DNA of 64,000 nucleotides, taken from NCBI RefSeq assembly GCF_013409645.1, contig NZ_JACCBG010000001.1, positions 3,966,001-4,030,000 of the forward strand, read 5' to 3'. Origin of the DNA: Nocardioides panaciterrulae (GTDB lineage Bacteria > Actinomycetota > Actinomycetes > Propionibacteriales > Nocardioidaceae). A model generated the notes under the pieces. That model did no database searches and was not told the DNA's origin. It was given only the letters and a program-made list of their open reading frames with translations. Position 1 is the first letter of the stretch. The number at the start of each line of letters is the position of its first letter. Below, in pieces: positions 31,482 through 39,788 of the stretch. The position numbers were made by a program, and so were the translations under genes.

Positions 31482-32840
31482 ATGGACGCAACACCTGGTC
31501 GCCGCAACCGCACACGTCGACTGGCCACCGCTGTCGCGACGATCCTCGGTCTGGCCTGCGTGCCCGTGCTGCTGGCGCCGACGACGGCGTACGCCCGGGG
31601 TGGGGGCGGCGGCCACGGGTTCGGAGGCGGCGGCGGCGGTCACTTCGGCGGCGGCGGGGGTGGCCTCATCTTCTTCGGTAGCGGCGGCACTGGTGGGGGG
31701 AGCGGCACCGGCCTGGTCATCCTCATCCTGCTGGTCGTGGCGTACATGCTGATCAAGAGCTGGTTGCAGCGTCGCCAGACCAGCCGCACCATGAACACCA
31801 CGTCGGACCGGGTGGCTCACCGCTCCGACAAGGAGGCCGGTGCACGGGCCGCGCGCGTGCAGGCCCAGGTCGACGCACTGGCCGACACCGACGCCACCTT
31901 CGACGTGGAAGCACTCAAGCAGCGCGCCGTCACCCTCTACGTCACGGCCCAGCGGGCCTGGACCGCCCGCGACGACGCGACGCTCAGGACGATTCTCGCG
32001 CCGGCTCTGTACGGCAAGTGGACCGAGCAGCTGCACGCCTACGAGGCGCGCGGTGAGGTCAACGTCGTCGAGATCGTCCGGGGCCCGGCCGTGGAGATGG
32101 TCAACGTGGCCAACCGCACCGGGGAGTCCGATGACACGGTGACCTTCCGGATCACCGCAACGCTGAACGACTACGTCCTCAACGGTTGGTCCGGAGCGCA
32201 TTCGACCCGCAAGGACCGCTCGACCCGACCGGTCGAGTACTGGACGCTGCGCAAGAACCACGGCGGCGAGTGGATCGTCGCGTCGATCGAGCAGGCCGAG
32301 GACGGCAGTCACCACCTCACCGACGCGATCGAGCTCGACACGTGGAGCCAGAAGTCAGTGGCGCGCGACGCCATGCTCGAGGTCGCCGACCGTACGTCGG
32401 CGGCGCGGGTGTCCGACGTGCTGTCCCTGACCAACATCTCGTGGGCCGACGACGCCGACAAGGCGGCCGGTGACCTGAGTCTTGTCGACGCACGCTTCGA
32501 CAAGTCGGTGCTCGAGGTGGCCATCGCCCAGTTCCTCGAGGAGTGGCAGATGAACGACGGCAGCCTGGACTTCACCGCCGTCCGCACCGCGAACCGGACC
32601 GTCATGCGCACCGCCACGGTCCACGACATCGAGGTGCGCGAGCTCGTCTCGCGCGAGCCGATCGTCTTCCGGGTCATGGTCGCGGCGCAGGGGATCTACT
32701 ACGAGGTCGACCGCAGGACCGAGGAGGTCGTCGCGGGCGACGCCCACGCGAGCCGAGCGGTGCGGTTCACCTTCACGATGCGCCTGGCCGATGACTCCGC
32801 GGCAGGGTGGACGGTGACCGGGGTGCAGGCGGCCGGCTGA
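31482..32840 (+). CDS. Tim44-like domain membrane protein with glycine-rich segment
   Basis: A 452-residue protein. A signal-like hydrophobic helix covers about residues 12-35, followed by a Gly-rich, His-containing stretch (ARGGGGGHGFGGGGGGH) of about 30 residues. A transmembrane helix, LVILILLVVAYMLIKSWL, comes next. The remaining soluble part has a Tim44/TIM44-like region, with ALKQRAVTLYVTAQRAWTAR near residue 145 and EYWTLRKNHGGEWIVASI near 250. In bacteria this domain acts as an inner-membrane or exported anchor of unclear role. The C-terminal 170 residues are a second domain not recognised. It stands alone. Confidence 0.75.
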   Translation: MDATPGRRNRTRRLATAVATILGLACVPVLLAPTTAYARGGGGGHGFGGGGGGHFGGGGGGLIFFGSGGTGGGSGTGLVILILLVVAYMLIKSWLQRRQTSRTMNTTSDRVAHRSDKEAGARAARVQAQVDALADTDATFDVEALKQRAVTLYVTAQRAWTARDDATLRTILAPALYGKWTEQLHAYEARGEVNVVEIVRGPAVEMVNVANRTGESDDTVTFRITATLNDYVLNGWSGAHSTRKDRSTRPVEYWTLRKNHGGEWIVASIEQAEDGSHHLTDAIELDTWSQKSVARDAMLEVADRTSAARVSDVLSLTNISWADDADKAAGDLSLVDARFDKSVLEVAIAQFLEEWQMNDGSLDFTAVRTANRTVMRTATVHDIEVRELVSREPIVFRVMVAAQGIYYEVDRRTEEVVAGDAHASRAVRFTFTMRLADDSAAGWTVTGVQAAG

Positions 32841-32918
32841 CCGCGTCCGGGTCCGCATCCACAGGCGAGCTGGTCGCAGGTCCCCGGGCTGTCGGTGGCC
32901 GGTCCTAGGGTCTGGGAC

Positions 32919-34370
32919 ATGATCGAGACCGGGCACCACACGGGGACGGGCCAGCCGGCCGAGCACCCCGCGCTGGCGTCCGAGACGCTGCCCGGCGCCG
33001 AGGAGGTCGAGGGCTGGATCCAGCGTCTCCAGCACGACGGCGAGCCCCTCGACGACGCCGCGCGGATCGACCTGATCCGGGCCCTGGAGCGCCTGACGTG
33101 CGCGGCTGGGGCCGCGCAGGCGGTGCTCACCGGCGAGTTCGAGGCCTCCCAACGCGCCCGGGCCGCCGCGGCCGGCGTACCCACCGCCCGACAGCACCGC
33201 GGGATCGCGGCCCAGATCGCCCTGGCCCGCCGCGAATCACCCCACCGCGGGCAACAGCACCTCCGGCTCGCCCGCGTGCTGCGTGACGAGCTCCCGCACA
33301 CCATGGCCGCCTTCCGGGCCGGGCGGATCACCGAATGGCGGGCCACCTCGATCGCCCGCGAGACCGACTGCCTGACCCTCGCCGACCGGCAACGGGTCGA
33401 CGCCGACATCGCCGGCGACCCCGAGGCCCTCGAGGCCCTGGGCGACGGGGAGCTGGTCGCCGCGGTCAGACACCACGCCTGCACCCTCGACCCCGCCTCG
33501 GTCGCCGCCCGGCGCCGCCGCGCCGAGTCCGACCGCCACACCACCCTGCGCCCGGCCCCCGACACCATGACCTGGTTCTCCGCCCTGCTCCCGGTCAAGG
33601 ACGGCGTCTCCGTCCACGCCGCCCTGCTCCGCGAGGCCGACCACCTCAAGGCCACCGGCGACCCCCGCAGCCGGGGACAGCTCATGGCCGACACCCTCGT
33701 CCACCGGGTCCTGCACCCCCACCTGGCCGCCGTCGCCAGCGGCGACCAGCTCCCCCTCACCCTCAACGTGCTGGTCCCCGACACCGTCCTGCTCGGCCAC
33801 GGCAGCACCGACCAGGACGCCGACACGGCCGGTGGCTACCTCGAGGGCCACGGCCACGTCCCCGCCGACCTGCTCCTCGAGCTCGTCGCCGCCCGCCTCG
33901 AGGCCGGCCTCGAGGTCTGGGTCCGCCGCCTCTACGCCACGCCCGCCACCGGGGCACTGGTCGCGATGGACTCCCGCGCCCGGCTCTTCCCCCCGGGGCT
34001 GGCCGGCTTCCTCCGGCTCCGCGACCGGACCTGCCGCACGCCCTGGTGCGACGCGCCCATCCGCCACCTCGACCACGCCCAGGACCACGACCAGGGCGGC
34101 CCCACCAGCGCCGCCAACGGGCAGGGCCTCTGCGAGGCCTGCAACCACGCCAAACAGGCACGCGGCTGGCGCGCCCGACCACGACCCGGCCCCCGACACA
34201 CCATCGAGACCATCACTCCCACCGGTCACACCTACCGCTCCACCGCGCCACCAGCCCGCGCTCGACCCGCCCGGCACCGTCCGCGGCCGAGCAGGCCGGC
34301 CACCCACCAGCCCAAGCTGCACCTGGTCTACGGGGGACCCGAGCTCGCCCTCGCCCTCGAGGTTGCCTGA
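32919..34370 (+). CDS. DUF222 and HNH endonuclease domain protein
   Basis: A 483-residue protein with an N-terminal helical DUF222 domain (about 30-300) and a C-terminal HNH nuclease domain. The HNH site is visible: CRTPWCDAPIRHLDHAQDHDQ, then GLCEACNHAKQA, where two Cys pairs bind zinc and His residues form the catalytic core near residues 368-415. This is the mycobacterial 13E12-like repeat family, often present in several copies per actinobacterial genome. It could act as a homing-type or restriction endonuclease, but its function is unproved. ATG at 32919 is used; an upstream in-frame start would add eight residues. No second copy is present in this window. Confidence 0.9.
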   Translation: MIETGHHTGTGQPAEHPALASETLPGAEEVEGWIQRLQHDGEPLDDAARIDLIRALERLTCAAGAAQAVLTGEFEASQRARAAAAGVPTARQHRGIAAQIALARRESPHRGQQHLRLARVLRDELPHTMAAFRAGRITEWRATSIARETDCLTLADRQRVDADIAGDPEALEALGDGELVAAVRHHACTLDPASVAARRRRAESDRHTTLRPAPDTMTWFSALLPVKDGVSVHAALLREADHLKATGDPRSRGQLMADTLVHRVLHPHLAAVASGDQLPLTLNVLVPDTVLLGHGSTDQDADTAGGYLEGHGHVPADLLLELVAARLEAGLEVWVRRLYATPATGALVAMDSRARLFPPGLAGFLRLRDRTCRTPWCDAPIRHLDHAQDHDQGGPTSAANGQGLCEACNHAKQARGWRARPRPGPRHTIETITPTGHTYRSTAPPARARPARHRPRPSRPATHQPKLHLVYGGPELALALEVA

Positions 34371-34431
34371 GCCTGCTCACCGGCCCGTGCGGTGCCGGTG
34401 CGGTGGCGGGGTCAGCGCCGTGGCGACGGAC

Positions 34432-35739
34432 TCACTGGTCCTCGATGTCGTCGTCGAGCTTCGGCATCAGCTGGGTCTCCGCGTCCGGCTCCGCCTCGGC
34501 GAACGGCGAGGGCTGCCGCCGGCGGGCGGCGTGCGGCCGCAGGGGCGCGGGCCGGGTGCGGACCGGACGGCGCAGCTGCAGCTGGCGTCGCACCCGGTGC
34601 TCGAGGTCCAGCTCCTGCTGCACCCGCTTGACCGAGGAGAGCACGGACGCGTGCAGCTCGCGCAGGTCCGGGTCGGTCTCGGCCATCACCAGCTCCTCGA
34701 GCCGGCTGCGCGCCTCCGGCAGCCCGTCCATCGCCGCTCGCAGCGCTCCGAAGTCCGCGGAGCCCATCTTCCGCGCCGGCGCCGCCTCCAGCCGCACCAG
34801 CTCCCCGAAGGCGTCGACCGCGGCCGCGAGCTCGCGGAACGTCTGCACCAGGCCCAGCACCACGTCCTCCGCCGTGTCCTCCGCCGTCCAGGCCGCGCCG
34901 CCCGAGGTGGCGTCGGCGAGCGCGCGGTACATCGAGCGCACCGTGACCGCCGTGTGCTCCAGCGCCTCCAGACCGTGCCGCAGCCCGGGCCCGAGGTCGG
35001 CCGTGCCGACGGCTCGCACGTTGAGCCGGCGGCCCTGCTCGGCGTGCAGCACGGTGGCCCCCACCCGCGGTACGTCGTGGTGCGTGATCCGGCGTGCGTC
35101 GCCCAGCCACGCGGCGGCGGCCGCGCCCACCGGCTGGTGCTCGGTGGCCAACTGCTCCAGCGCGTCCGCCGACCTGCTCAGCAGGTCGCTGACCGCGTCG
35201 GCGAGCCCCTCGATCGCCCGTCCGGCGTCGGCGGTGGGGATCCGGGGCGGCACGAGCAGGTTCGCCGCGATCCCGACCGCGGCGCCGACCAGCGTCTCCG
35301 CGATCCGCTGCCAGGCGGCGGACTCCGCGCTCAGCACGCCCACGCCGAGCACGAGCATGCCGCTGATCGCGACCTCGATCAGGTTCGACTGCAGCCGCAG
35401 CGCCTGGCCGATCAGGAGCGAGACGAAGATCAGGATCGCCAGGCTCCACCACTCCAGCGGTACGACGGAGGCGAACCCCACCGCCAGCGACACGCCGGTC
35501 ACGACCGCGATCACCCGGTCCAGCCCGCTGGCCAGCAGCGAGACCGGCGTGACCTGGACGACCAGCATCGCGGTCAGCGGCGCCAACAGTGGCTGGGTGC
35601 CCGGGAAGATCAGCGTGCCGACGACGTAGCTCGCGGTCGCTGCGCTCGTGATCCGCAGCGACCAGAGCAGCGCGCCGCGCCCTTCGCTGCGCACCCGCCT
35701 CAACTCGCGGGAGACCCGTCCTCGCCACCGCTCGCGCAC
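34432..35739 (-). CDS. FUSC family membrane protein (aromatic acid exporter-like)
   Basis: A 435-residue protein with about six hydrophobic helices in the first 190 residues, including LRITSAATASYVVGTLIFPG and LEWWSLAILIFVSLLIGQAL. A cytoplasmic half, predicted helical and rich in Glu and Arg, follows, with a coiled-coil-like region near 300-390. This matches the FUSC/aromatic acid exporter (ArAE) superfamily seen in YccS and AaeB. GTG at 35739 is the first possible start, because the frame has a stop just upstream. It is convergent with the DUF222-HNH gene. The substrate is unknown. Confidence 0.85.
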   Translation of the reverse strand: MRERWRGRVSRELRRVRSEGRGALLWSLRITSAATASYVVGTLIFPGTQPLLAPLTAMLVVQVTPVSLLASGLDRVIAVVTGVSLAVGFASVVPLEWWSLAILIFVSLLIGQALRLQSNLIEVAISGMLVLGVGVLSAESAAWQRIAETLVGAAVGIAANLLVPPRIPTADAGRAIEGLADAVSDLLSRSADALEQLATEHQPVGAAAAAWLGDARRITHHDVPRVGATVLHAEQGRRLNVRAVGTADLGPGLRHGLEALEHTAVTVRSMYRALADATSGGAAWTAEDTAEDVVLGLVQTFRELAAAVDAFGELVRLEAAPARKMGSADFGALRAAMDGLPEARSRLEELVMAETDPDLRELHASVLSSVKRVQQELDLEHRVRRQLQLRRPVRTRPAPLRPHAARRRQPSPFAEAEPDAETQLMPKLDDDIEDQ

Positions 35740-35851
35740 GTTCCATCATGACGCACCGGCGCCGGGGTGACCCCGCCCTCGTCCGGGGCGGACGAGGCGG
35801 GCGGCCGGACCGGCCAGGGAGGATCTGGACAACCGACCGCGGGAGGCCGCG

Positions 35852-35929
35852 ATGTTCTACCTGCTGATCTTCGCGGCTCTGGCGATCCTGTGCGTGGTCG
35901 CCGTGCTCGTGCGCAACGCCCGCCGCTGA
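35852..35929 (+). CDS. 25-residue single-helix membrane peptide (putative)
   Basis: A tiny reading frame encodes MFYLLIFAALAILCVVAVLV followed by RNARR and a stop. A GGGAGG ribosome-binding site at 35841-35846 has good spacing to the ATG. The product would be a single transmembrane helix with a positive C terminus. It lies alone on the plus strand, between two minus-strand genes (FUSC and tadA). Small membrane proteins of this kind are easily missed. Whether it is expressed cannot be told from sequence. Confidence 0.5.
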   Translation: MFYLLIFAALAILCVVAVLVRNARR

Positions 35930-35944
35930 GTCGGCGGCCCCGCA

Positions 35945-36451
35945 CTAGACCTCGGCGGCCCCGGCGCGATGGGCCCGGAAGAACTCCTCGAGCAGCGCGG
36001 TCGACTCCTCCGCGAGCACGCCGGGGACCACCTCGGGACGGTGGTTGAGCCGCCGGTCCCGCACGACGTCCCACAGGCTGCCGACCGCGCCGGCCTTGGG
36101 ATCCCAGGCGCCGAAAACGATCCGGTCGACCCGGCTCAGCACCGCCGCACCGGCACACATCGTGCACGGCTCCAGGGTCACCACCAGCGTGCAGCCGTCC
36201 AGCCGCCACTCCCCGCGCGCCTGGGCGGCTGCGCGCAGCGCGACCACCTCGGCGTGGCCGGTCGGGTCCGCGTCGGCCTCCCGGACGTTGCGGCCGCGGC
36301 CGACCAGAGGCCCGGAGGGGTCCACGACCACGGCGCCGATCGGGACGTCACCGGTGGCCAGTGCCGCGCGCGCCTCCTCCAGGGCGGCGCGCATGGGTTC
36401 GTGCCAGGCTGCGGCCCGGGCGTCGGCCCGGCCGTCGTACGGCGTCGGCAT
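35945..36451 (-). CDS. tadA: tRNA adenosine(34) deaminase TadA
   Basis: A 168-residue zinc deaminase that converts adenosine 34 of tRNA-Arg(ACG) to inosine. The zinc site and catalytic glutamate are HAEVVALRAAA near residue 67 and PCTMCAGAAV near 97, where HAE and PCxxC are diagnostic. The C-terminal GSLWDVVRDRRLNHRPEVVPGVL matches TadA. The downstream position of the tRNA-adenosine-deaminase-associated protein gene strengthens the assignment. ATG at 36451 gives a longer N terminus than the conserved core, and an internal ATG 19 codons later is possible. Confidence 0.95.
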   Translation of the reverse strand: MPTPYDGRADARAAAWHEPMRAALEEARAALATGDVPIGAVVVDPSGPLVGRGRNVREADADPTGHAEVVALRAAAQARGEWRLDGCTLVVTLEPCTMCAGAAVLSRVDRIVFGAWDPKAGAVGSLWDVVRDRRLNHRPEVVPGVLAEESTALLEEFFRAHRAGAAEV

Positions 36452-36457
36452 CCGACC

Positions 36458-36943
36458 TCAGGCGTTGGCGAGGCCGACGGCCTCGTCGAAGAGCGCGCCG
36501 AAGCCGAGGCGGCGGGCCACCTCGGAGAGCATCTCGTCGGGGTAGAGGTCCACGTCGTCGAGGAGCACGGCCATGTCCATGGCGTTCATGCCCAGGTCGC
36601 CGACCAGGTCGAGGTCGCCGGCGGGCACCTGCTCGTCCTCGTCCTCGACGTCGGGCAGGTGGAGGAAGTCCACGACCGAGCTCGCCAGCTCCCACTCGTC
36701 GGCGGCGGTCACGTCGGAGAGCAGCACCCGGGTGCTGGGGCCGGCGACCCGGACGATCACGAAGAAGTCCTCGTCGATCGCGATCATGCCGAGCGCCCCG
36801 GTGTCCCCGGGCAGCCGGCGCAGCGCGTGGGCGAGCGTGGTGACGTCCTCGAACACGTCCGGCGCGAGCTCCTGCACCTGCCAGTCACCCTCCTCGCGGT
36901 AGGCGGCCAGGGCGAAGTCGACTGCGTCGATCTGGTCGGCCAT
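36458..36943 (-). CDS. tRNA adenosine deaminase-associated protein
   Basis: A 161-residue acidic protein conserved beside tadA in actinobacteria. Recognisable segments are [21 protein letters not shown] at the start and [21 protein letters not shown] near residue 58. An acidic loop ([21 protein letters not shown]) follows, then [21 protein letters not shown]-like residues at the end. No enzyme motif is known. ATG at 36943 follows a strong AGGAGGAG ribosome-binding site. tadA follows six bases after its stop codon, so the two form an operon. Confidence 0.92.
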   Translation of the reverse strand: MADQIDAVDFALAAYREEGDWQVQELAPDVFEDVTTLAHALRRLPGDTGALGMIAIDEDFFVIVRVAGPSTRVLLSDVTAADEWELASSVVDFLHLPDVEDEDEQVPAGDLDLVGDLGMNAMDMAVLLDDVDLYPDEMLSEVARRLGFGALFDEAVGLANA

Positions 36944-37091
36944 CCGGACTCCTCCTCGTCCCCCTGCCAAGCGCTCTGTGCGGCACCCTGCGAAACACCC
37001 TCAGCCTGACAGACGCCGCCGGGTCGGCCAACCCCCTTTCGACCCATTCCGGCGTGTCCCGTTGCGCCCGTCTCCACTAGGGTTCTGGGCC

Positions 37092-37733
37092 ATGCGCACC
37101 CACGTCGTCGACCACCCGCTCGTCGCCCACAAGCTCACCGTCCTGCGCGACGAGACGACCGACTCGCCGACCTTCCGCCGGCTGGCCGACGAGCTGGTGA
37201 CGCTGCTGGCCTACGAGGCGACCCGCGACGTGCGCGTCGAGCCCGTCGAGATCACCACGCCGGTCTCCCCCACCACGGGCGTCCGGCTGGCCACCCCCAA
37301 GCCGATGGTGGTGCCGATCCTGCGCGCCGGCCTCGGCATGCTCGACGGGATGATGCGGCTGCTGCCGACGGCCGAGGTGGGCTTCCTGGGGATGGTGCGC
37401 AACGAGGAGACGCTCGAGGCCTCGACGTACGCCGAGCGGCTGCCCGAGGACCTCTCCGGGCGCCAGTGCTACGTGCTCGACCCGATGCTGGCGACCGGCG
37501 GCACCCTGGCCGCGGCCATCCGGTTCCTCACCGACCGGGGCGCCGACCACATCACCGCGATCTGCCTGCTCGCCGCCCCCGAGGGCTGCCGGCGGCTCGA
37601 GGACGACCTGTCCGGCCTGGCCGTGCCGGTGACGGTCGTGACCGCCGCGCTCGACGAGAAGCTCAACGAGAAGGGCTACATCGTCCCCGGGCTCGGCGAC
37701 GCGGGCGACCGGCTCTACGGCGTGGCCGGCTGA
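37092..37733 (+). CDS. upp: Uracil phosphoribosyltransferase
   Basis: A 213-residue enzyme that salvages uracil, converting it with PRPP to UMP. The PRPP-binding region is [22 protein letters not shown] near residue 128, and [18 protein letters not shown] near residue 68 forms the flexible active-site loop. The uracil-binding end, [19 protein letters not shown], is diagnostic for Upp. ATG at 37092 begins the conserved [16 protein letters not shown] sequence. It is divergent from the tadA operon. It is monocistronic. Confidence 0.96.
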   Translation: MRTHVVDHPLVAHKLTVLRDETTDSPTFRRLADELVTLLAYEATRDVRVEPVEITTPVSPTTGVRLATPKPMVVPILRAGLGMLDGMMRLLPTAEVGFLGMVRNEETLEASTYAERLPEDLSGRQCYVLDPMLATGGTLAAAIRFLTDRGADHITAICLLAAPEGCRRLEDDLSGLAVPVTVVTAALDEKLNEKGYIVPGLGDAGDRLYGVAG

Positions 37734-37740
37734 GGCGGCC

Positions 37741-37914
37741 TCAGGTCGGGAAGATCGGCACCTTCCCGGTGGCGATCAGCACCAGCAGCACGACCACGAC
37801 CAGCCCCAGGGCGGCGTAGGTCCACTCCTTGCTGACCCGACTCTCGTCCGACTCGGGCTCGTCGTAGCGGTGCCCGTCGGGGCGCGCGAAGCGCTCCTCG
37901 TCCTGCTCAGCCAT
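37741..37914 (-). CDS. Small single-pass membrane protein of unknown function
   Basis: A 57-residue protein with an acidic N-terminal part (MAEQDEERFARPDGHRYDEP) and one transmembrane helix (YAALGLVVVVLLVLIATGKV) followed by PIFPT. The topology is probably N-in with a short external end. No family is recognised. It lies between upp and the MFS gene and faces away from the latter. Confidence 0.65.
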   Translation of the reverse strand: MAEQDEERFARPDGHRYDEPESDESRVSKEWTYAALGLVVVVLLVLIATGKVPIFPT

Positions 37915-37943
37915 GCCCCTCCAACGAGCGCGAGGCTCCGGGG

Positions 37944-39161
37944 TCACTCGGTGACGTCGACCGGTTCGGTCCGGCCGGTCCGGCCGATGGCGTCGCGGAG
38001 CCGCGCCGCGATGTAGGCGGCGCCCAGGGCGACCACGGCCGCGATCACCAGGAAGATCTGCCGGTAGCTCAGCACGCTGACCAGCACCGACCCCACCGCC
38101 AGCGAGACCGCCTGCGGGGTGGCCATCAGCACCTCGACCGCGCCGCTGACCCGGCCGATCAGCTCGCGCGGGCTGCGCCGCTGCATCAGCGTCATGAACG
38201 AGACGAAGGTGACCGGGAGGCCGAACCCCATCACCACCAGGCAGCCCAGGACCGCGCCGATGCTCGGGGCGAGCGCGGCGCCCAGGGTGGCGACGGCCAG
38301 CAGGCCCAGCCCCACCACCAGCGCGCCGACCTCGCTCACCGCCCGCACCACGCGGCTGCTGAGCAGGCCACCGGCCACGGCGCCGACGCCCTGCACGGTC
38401 ACCAGGAACCCGGCGTACGTCGCGGGCCGGTCGAAGGCGTCGAGCAGCGCGTAGATGGAGGCCTCGAAGAACCCGATCACCAGGATCATCGCCCCGAAGC
38501 CGACCAGCACGTGCTTGAGCACCCGGTCGGTGCCGAGGAACCGCAGGCCGGCGGTCAGCTGCTCGCGGAAGGGCGTCTCGTCGGGCACGAGCGGCTGCTC
38601 CTCCACCCGGATGGCGGCGATCAGGCCGGCGGCGACCAGGAAGCTGGCCGCGTCGGCCACGGCCACGGCCCAGCCGCCGACCGCCGCGAACAGACCCGCG
38701 CCGACGAGCGGGCCGAAGAGCCGGTAGCCCTCCTTGGTGGTCTGCAGCGCCGCGTTCGCCTCGACCAGCAGGTGGTCGGGCATCAGGTCCTTCAGCAGCC
38801 CGTTGAGGGCTGCCGGCAGCACCACGAAGCTGATGCCGTAGGCGAACGCGACGAGCCAGATCAGCCACAGGTCCCCGGCGTCCCGCACCAGCACCAGCGG
38901 CAGCACCGCCGCTGCGGAGGCGGCGCTGCCCCAGACCAGCACCGTCCGGCGGGGCAGCCGGTCGACCCAGACGCCGAGCACCGGCGCTCCCATCGCCGGG
39001 ACCACCATGAAGAAGAAGGTCAGCCCGGCCAGCGCGTTGGAGCCGGTGAGCGTCTTCACCCACATGCTCAGCACCAGCAGCATGATCGAGTCGCCGAGCA
39101 TCGACGTCGACAGGCCGGCGTACAGCAGGGCGAAGCCGGGCCGCGCGAACGCGGCCCTCAC
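37944..39161 (-). CDS. MFS transporter
   Basis: A 405-residue membrane protein with about 12 helices. It resembles the enterobactin/macrolide exporter-type MFS group, with GDSIMLLVLSMWVKTLTGSN near residue 25 and VWVDRLPRRTVLVWG as motif A-like. The TTKEGYRLFGPLVGAGLF segment near 145 is typical too. GTG at 39161 overlaps the stop codon of the regulator gene by four bases, so the two are co-translated. The regulator likely represses this exporter. The transported compound is unknown. Confidence 0.88.
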   Translation of the reverse strand: MRAAFARPGFALLYAGLSTSMLGDSIMLLVLSMWVKTLTGSNALAGLTFFFMVVPAMGAPVLGVWVDRLPRRTVLVWGSAASAAAVLPLVLVRDAGDLWLIWLVAFAYGISFVVLPAALNGLLKDLMPDHLLVEANAALQTTKEGYRLFGPLVGAGLFAAVGGWAVAVADAASFLVAAGLIAAIRVEEQPLVPDETPFREQLTAGLRFLGTDRVLKHVLVGFGAMILVIGFFEASIYALLDAFDRPATYAGFLVTVQGVGAVAGGLLSSRVVRAVSEVGALVVGLGLLAVATLGAALAPSIGAVLGCLVVMGFGLPVTFVSFMTLMQRRSPRELIGRVSGAVEVLMATPQAVSLAVGSVLVSVLSYRQIFLVIAAVVALGAAYIAARLRDAIGRTGRTEPVDVTE

Positions 39162-39739
39162 GGCGTGGGCTCCTGGCCCGGGATGTAGGTGGGCACGCCC
39201 CACGCCACCAGCTCGCAGAGTCGGGAGCCGGGCGGACGGGCGGCGGCGTCCTCGAACCGGCCGAGGAACCGGAGGACGACCTCGGCGATCTCGGCGTTGA
39301 GCTCGCCCAGCTCCTCGGCGGTCACCCACACCATGTTCTGCGCGCTCCTGGAGGCCTCGCGCCACTCCCGCGGCTCCTCGGCCGCACGCTCGTCGGCCTC
39401 GCGGAGGCGCGCCAGCGAGCGGTTCAGCACCAGCTCCGAGAGGGCCAGCGCCGCCCGCCGACCCTCCGGGGTCTCGTCGGCGTCCTTCCACGAGAACCCG
39501 ATCTGCACCATCTGCCATGGGCGACGCCGCCCGCCGGCGGACGGCGCCTCCTCGACGAAACCGTGCTCGGCGAGCTTGCGCAGGTGCCAGGAGCAGTTGG
39601 CCGGCGACTCGTCCAGCCGCTCGGCCAGCTCGGTCGCGGTCAGCGGACCGTCGAGGCTGAGCTGCTCGACGATGGCGATGCGCACCGGGTGGGCGAGCGC
39701 GGTGAGCTCGCGGGGGTCAGAGAGGCGTCGCCCAGTCAC
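39158..39739 (-). CDS. ArsR-like winged-helix transcriptional regulator
   Basis: A 193-residue DNA-binding protein. The winged helix-turn-helix covers about residues 10-75: LTALAHPVRIAIVEQLSLDG, then TATELAERLDESPANCSWHL as recognition helix and the KLAEHGFVEEAPSAGGRRR wing. The remaining part is helical and probably mediates dimerisation or ligand binding. No metal-binding ELCVCD-type motif is present, so it is not a classic metal sensor. GTG at 39739 lies four bases after an 18-bp palindrome. The gene is upstream of and overlaps the MFS gene. Confidence 0.85.
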   Translation of the reverse strand: MTGRRLSDPRELTALAHPVRIAIVEQLSLDGPLTATELAERLDESPANCSWHLRKLAEHGFVEEAPSAGGRRRPWQMVQIGFSWKDADETPEGRRAALALSELVLNRSLARLREADERAAEEPREWREASRSAQNMVWVTAEELGELNAEIAEVVLRFLGRFEDAAARPPGSRLCELVAWGVPTYIPGQEPTP

Positions 39740-39742
39740 CCA

Positions 39743-39760
39743 TCGAAAGTATCCTTTCGA
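39743..39760. promoter_or_regulatory. Palindromic operator upstream of the ArsR-like gene
   Basis: TCGAAAG-TATC-CTTTCGA is a perfect 7-4-7 inverted repeat. A third half-site overlaps it, making CTTTCGAAAG at 39754-39763. It covers the likely ribosome-binding site and promoter end of the regulator gene, which fits autoregulation. Confidence 0.55.
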
Positions 39761-39788
39761 AAGACCTCTTGCAATAGGTCGGTCGCGG

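Noticed and set aside
32919-34370. Mobile group-I intron or intein endonuclease
   Set aside because: The HNH domain is fused to DUF222 in a normal gene context, with no interrupted host gene or intron boundary around it.
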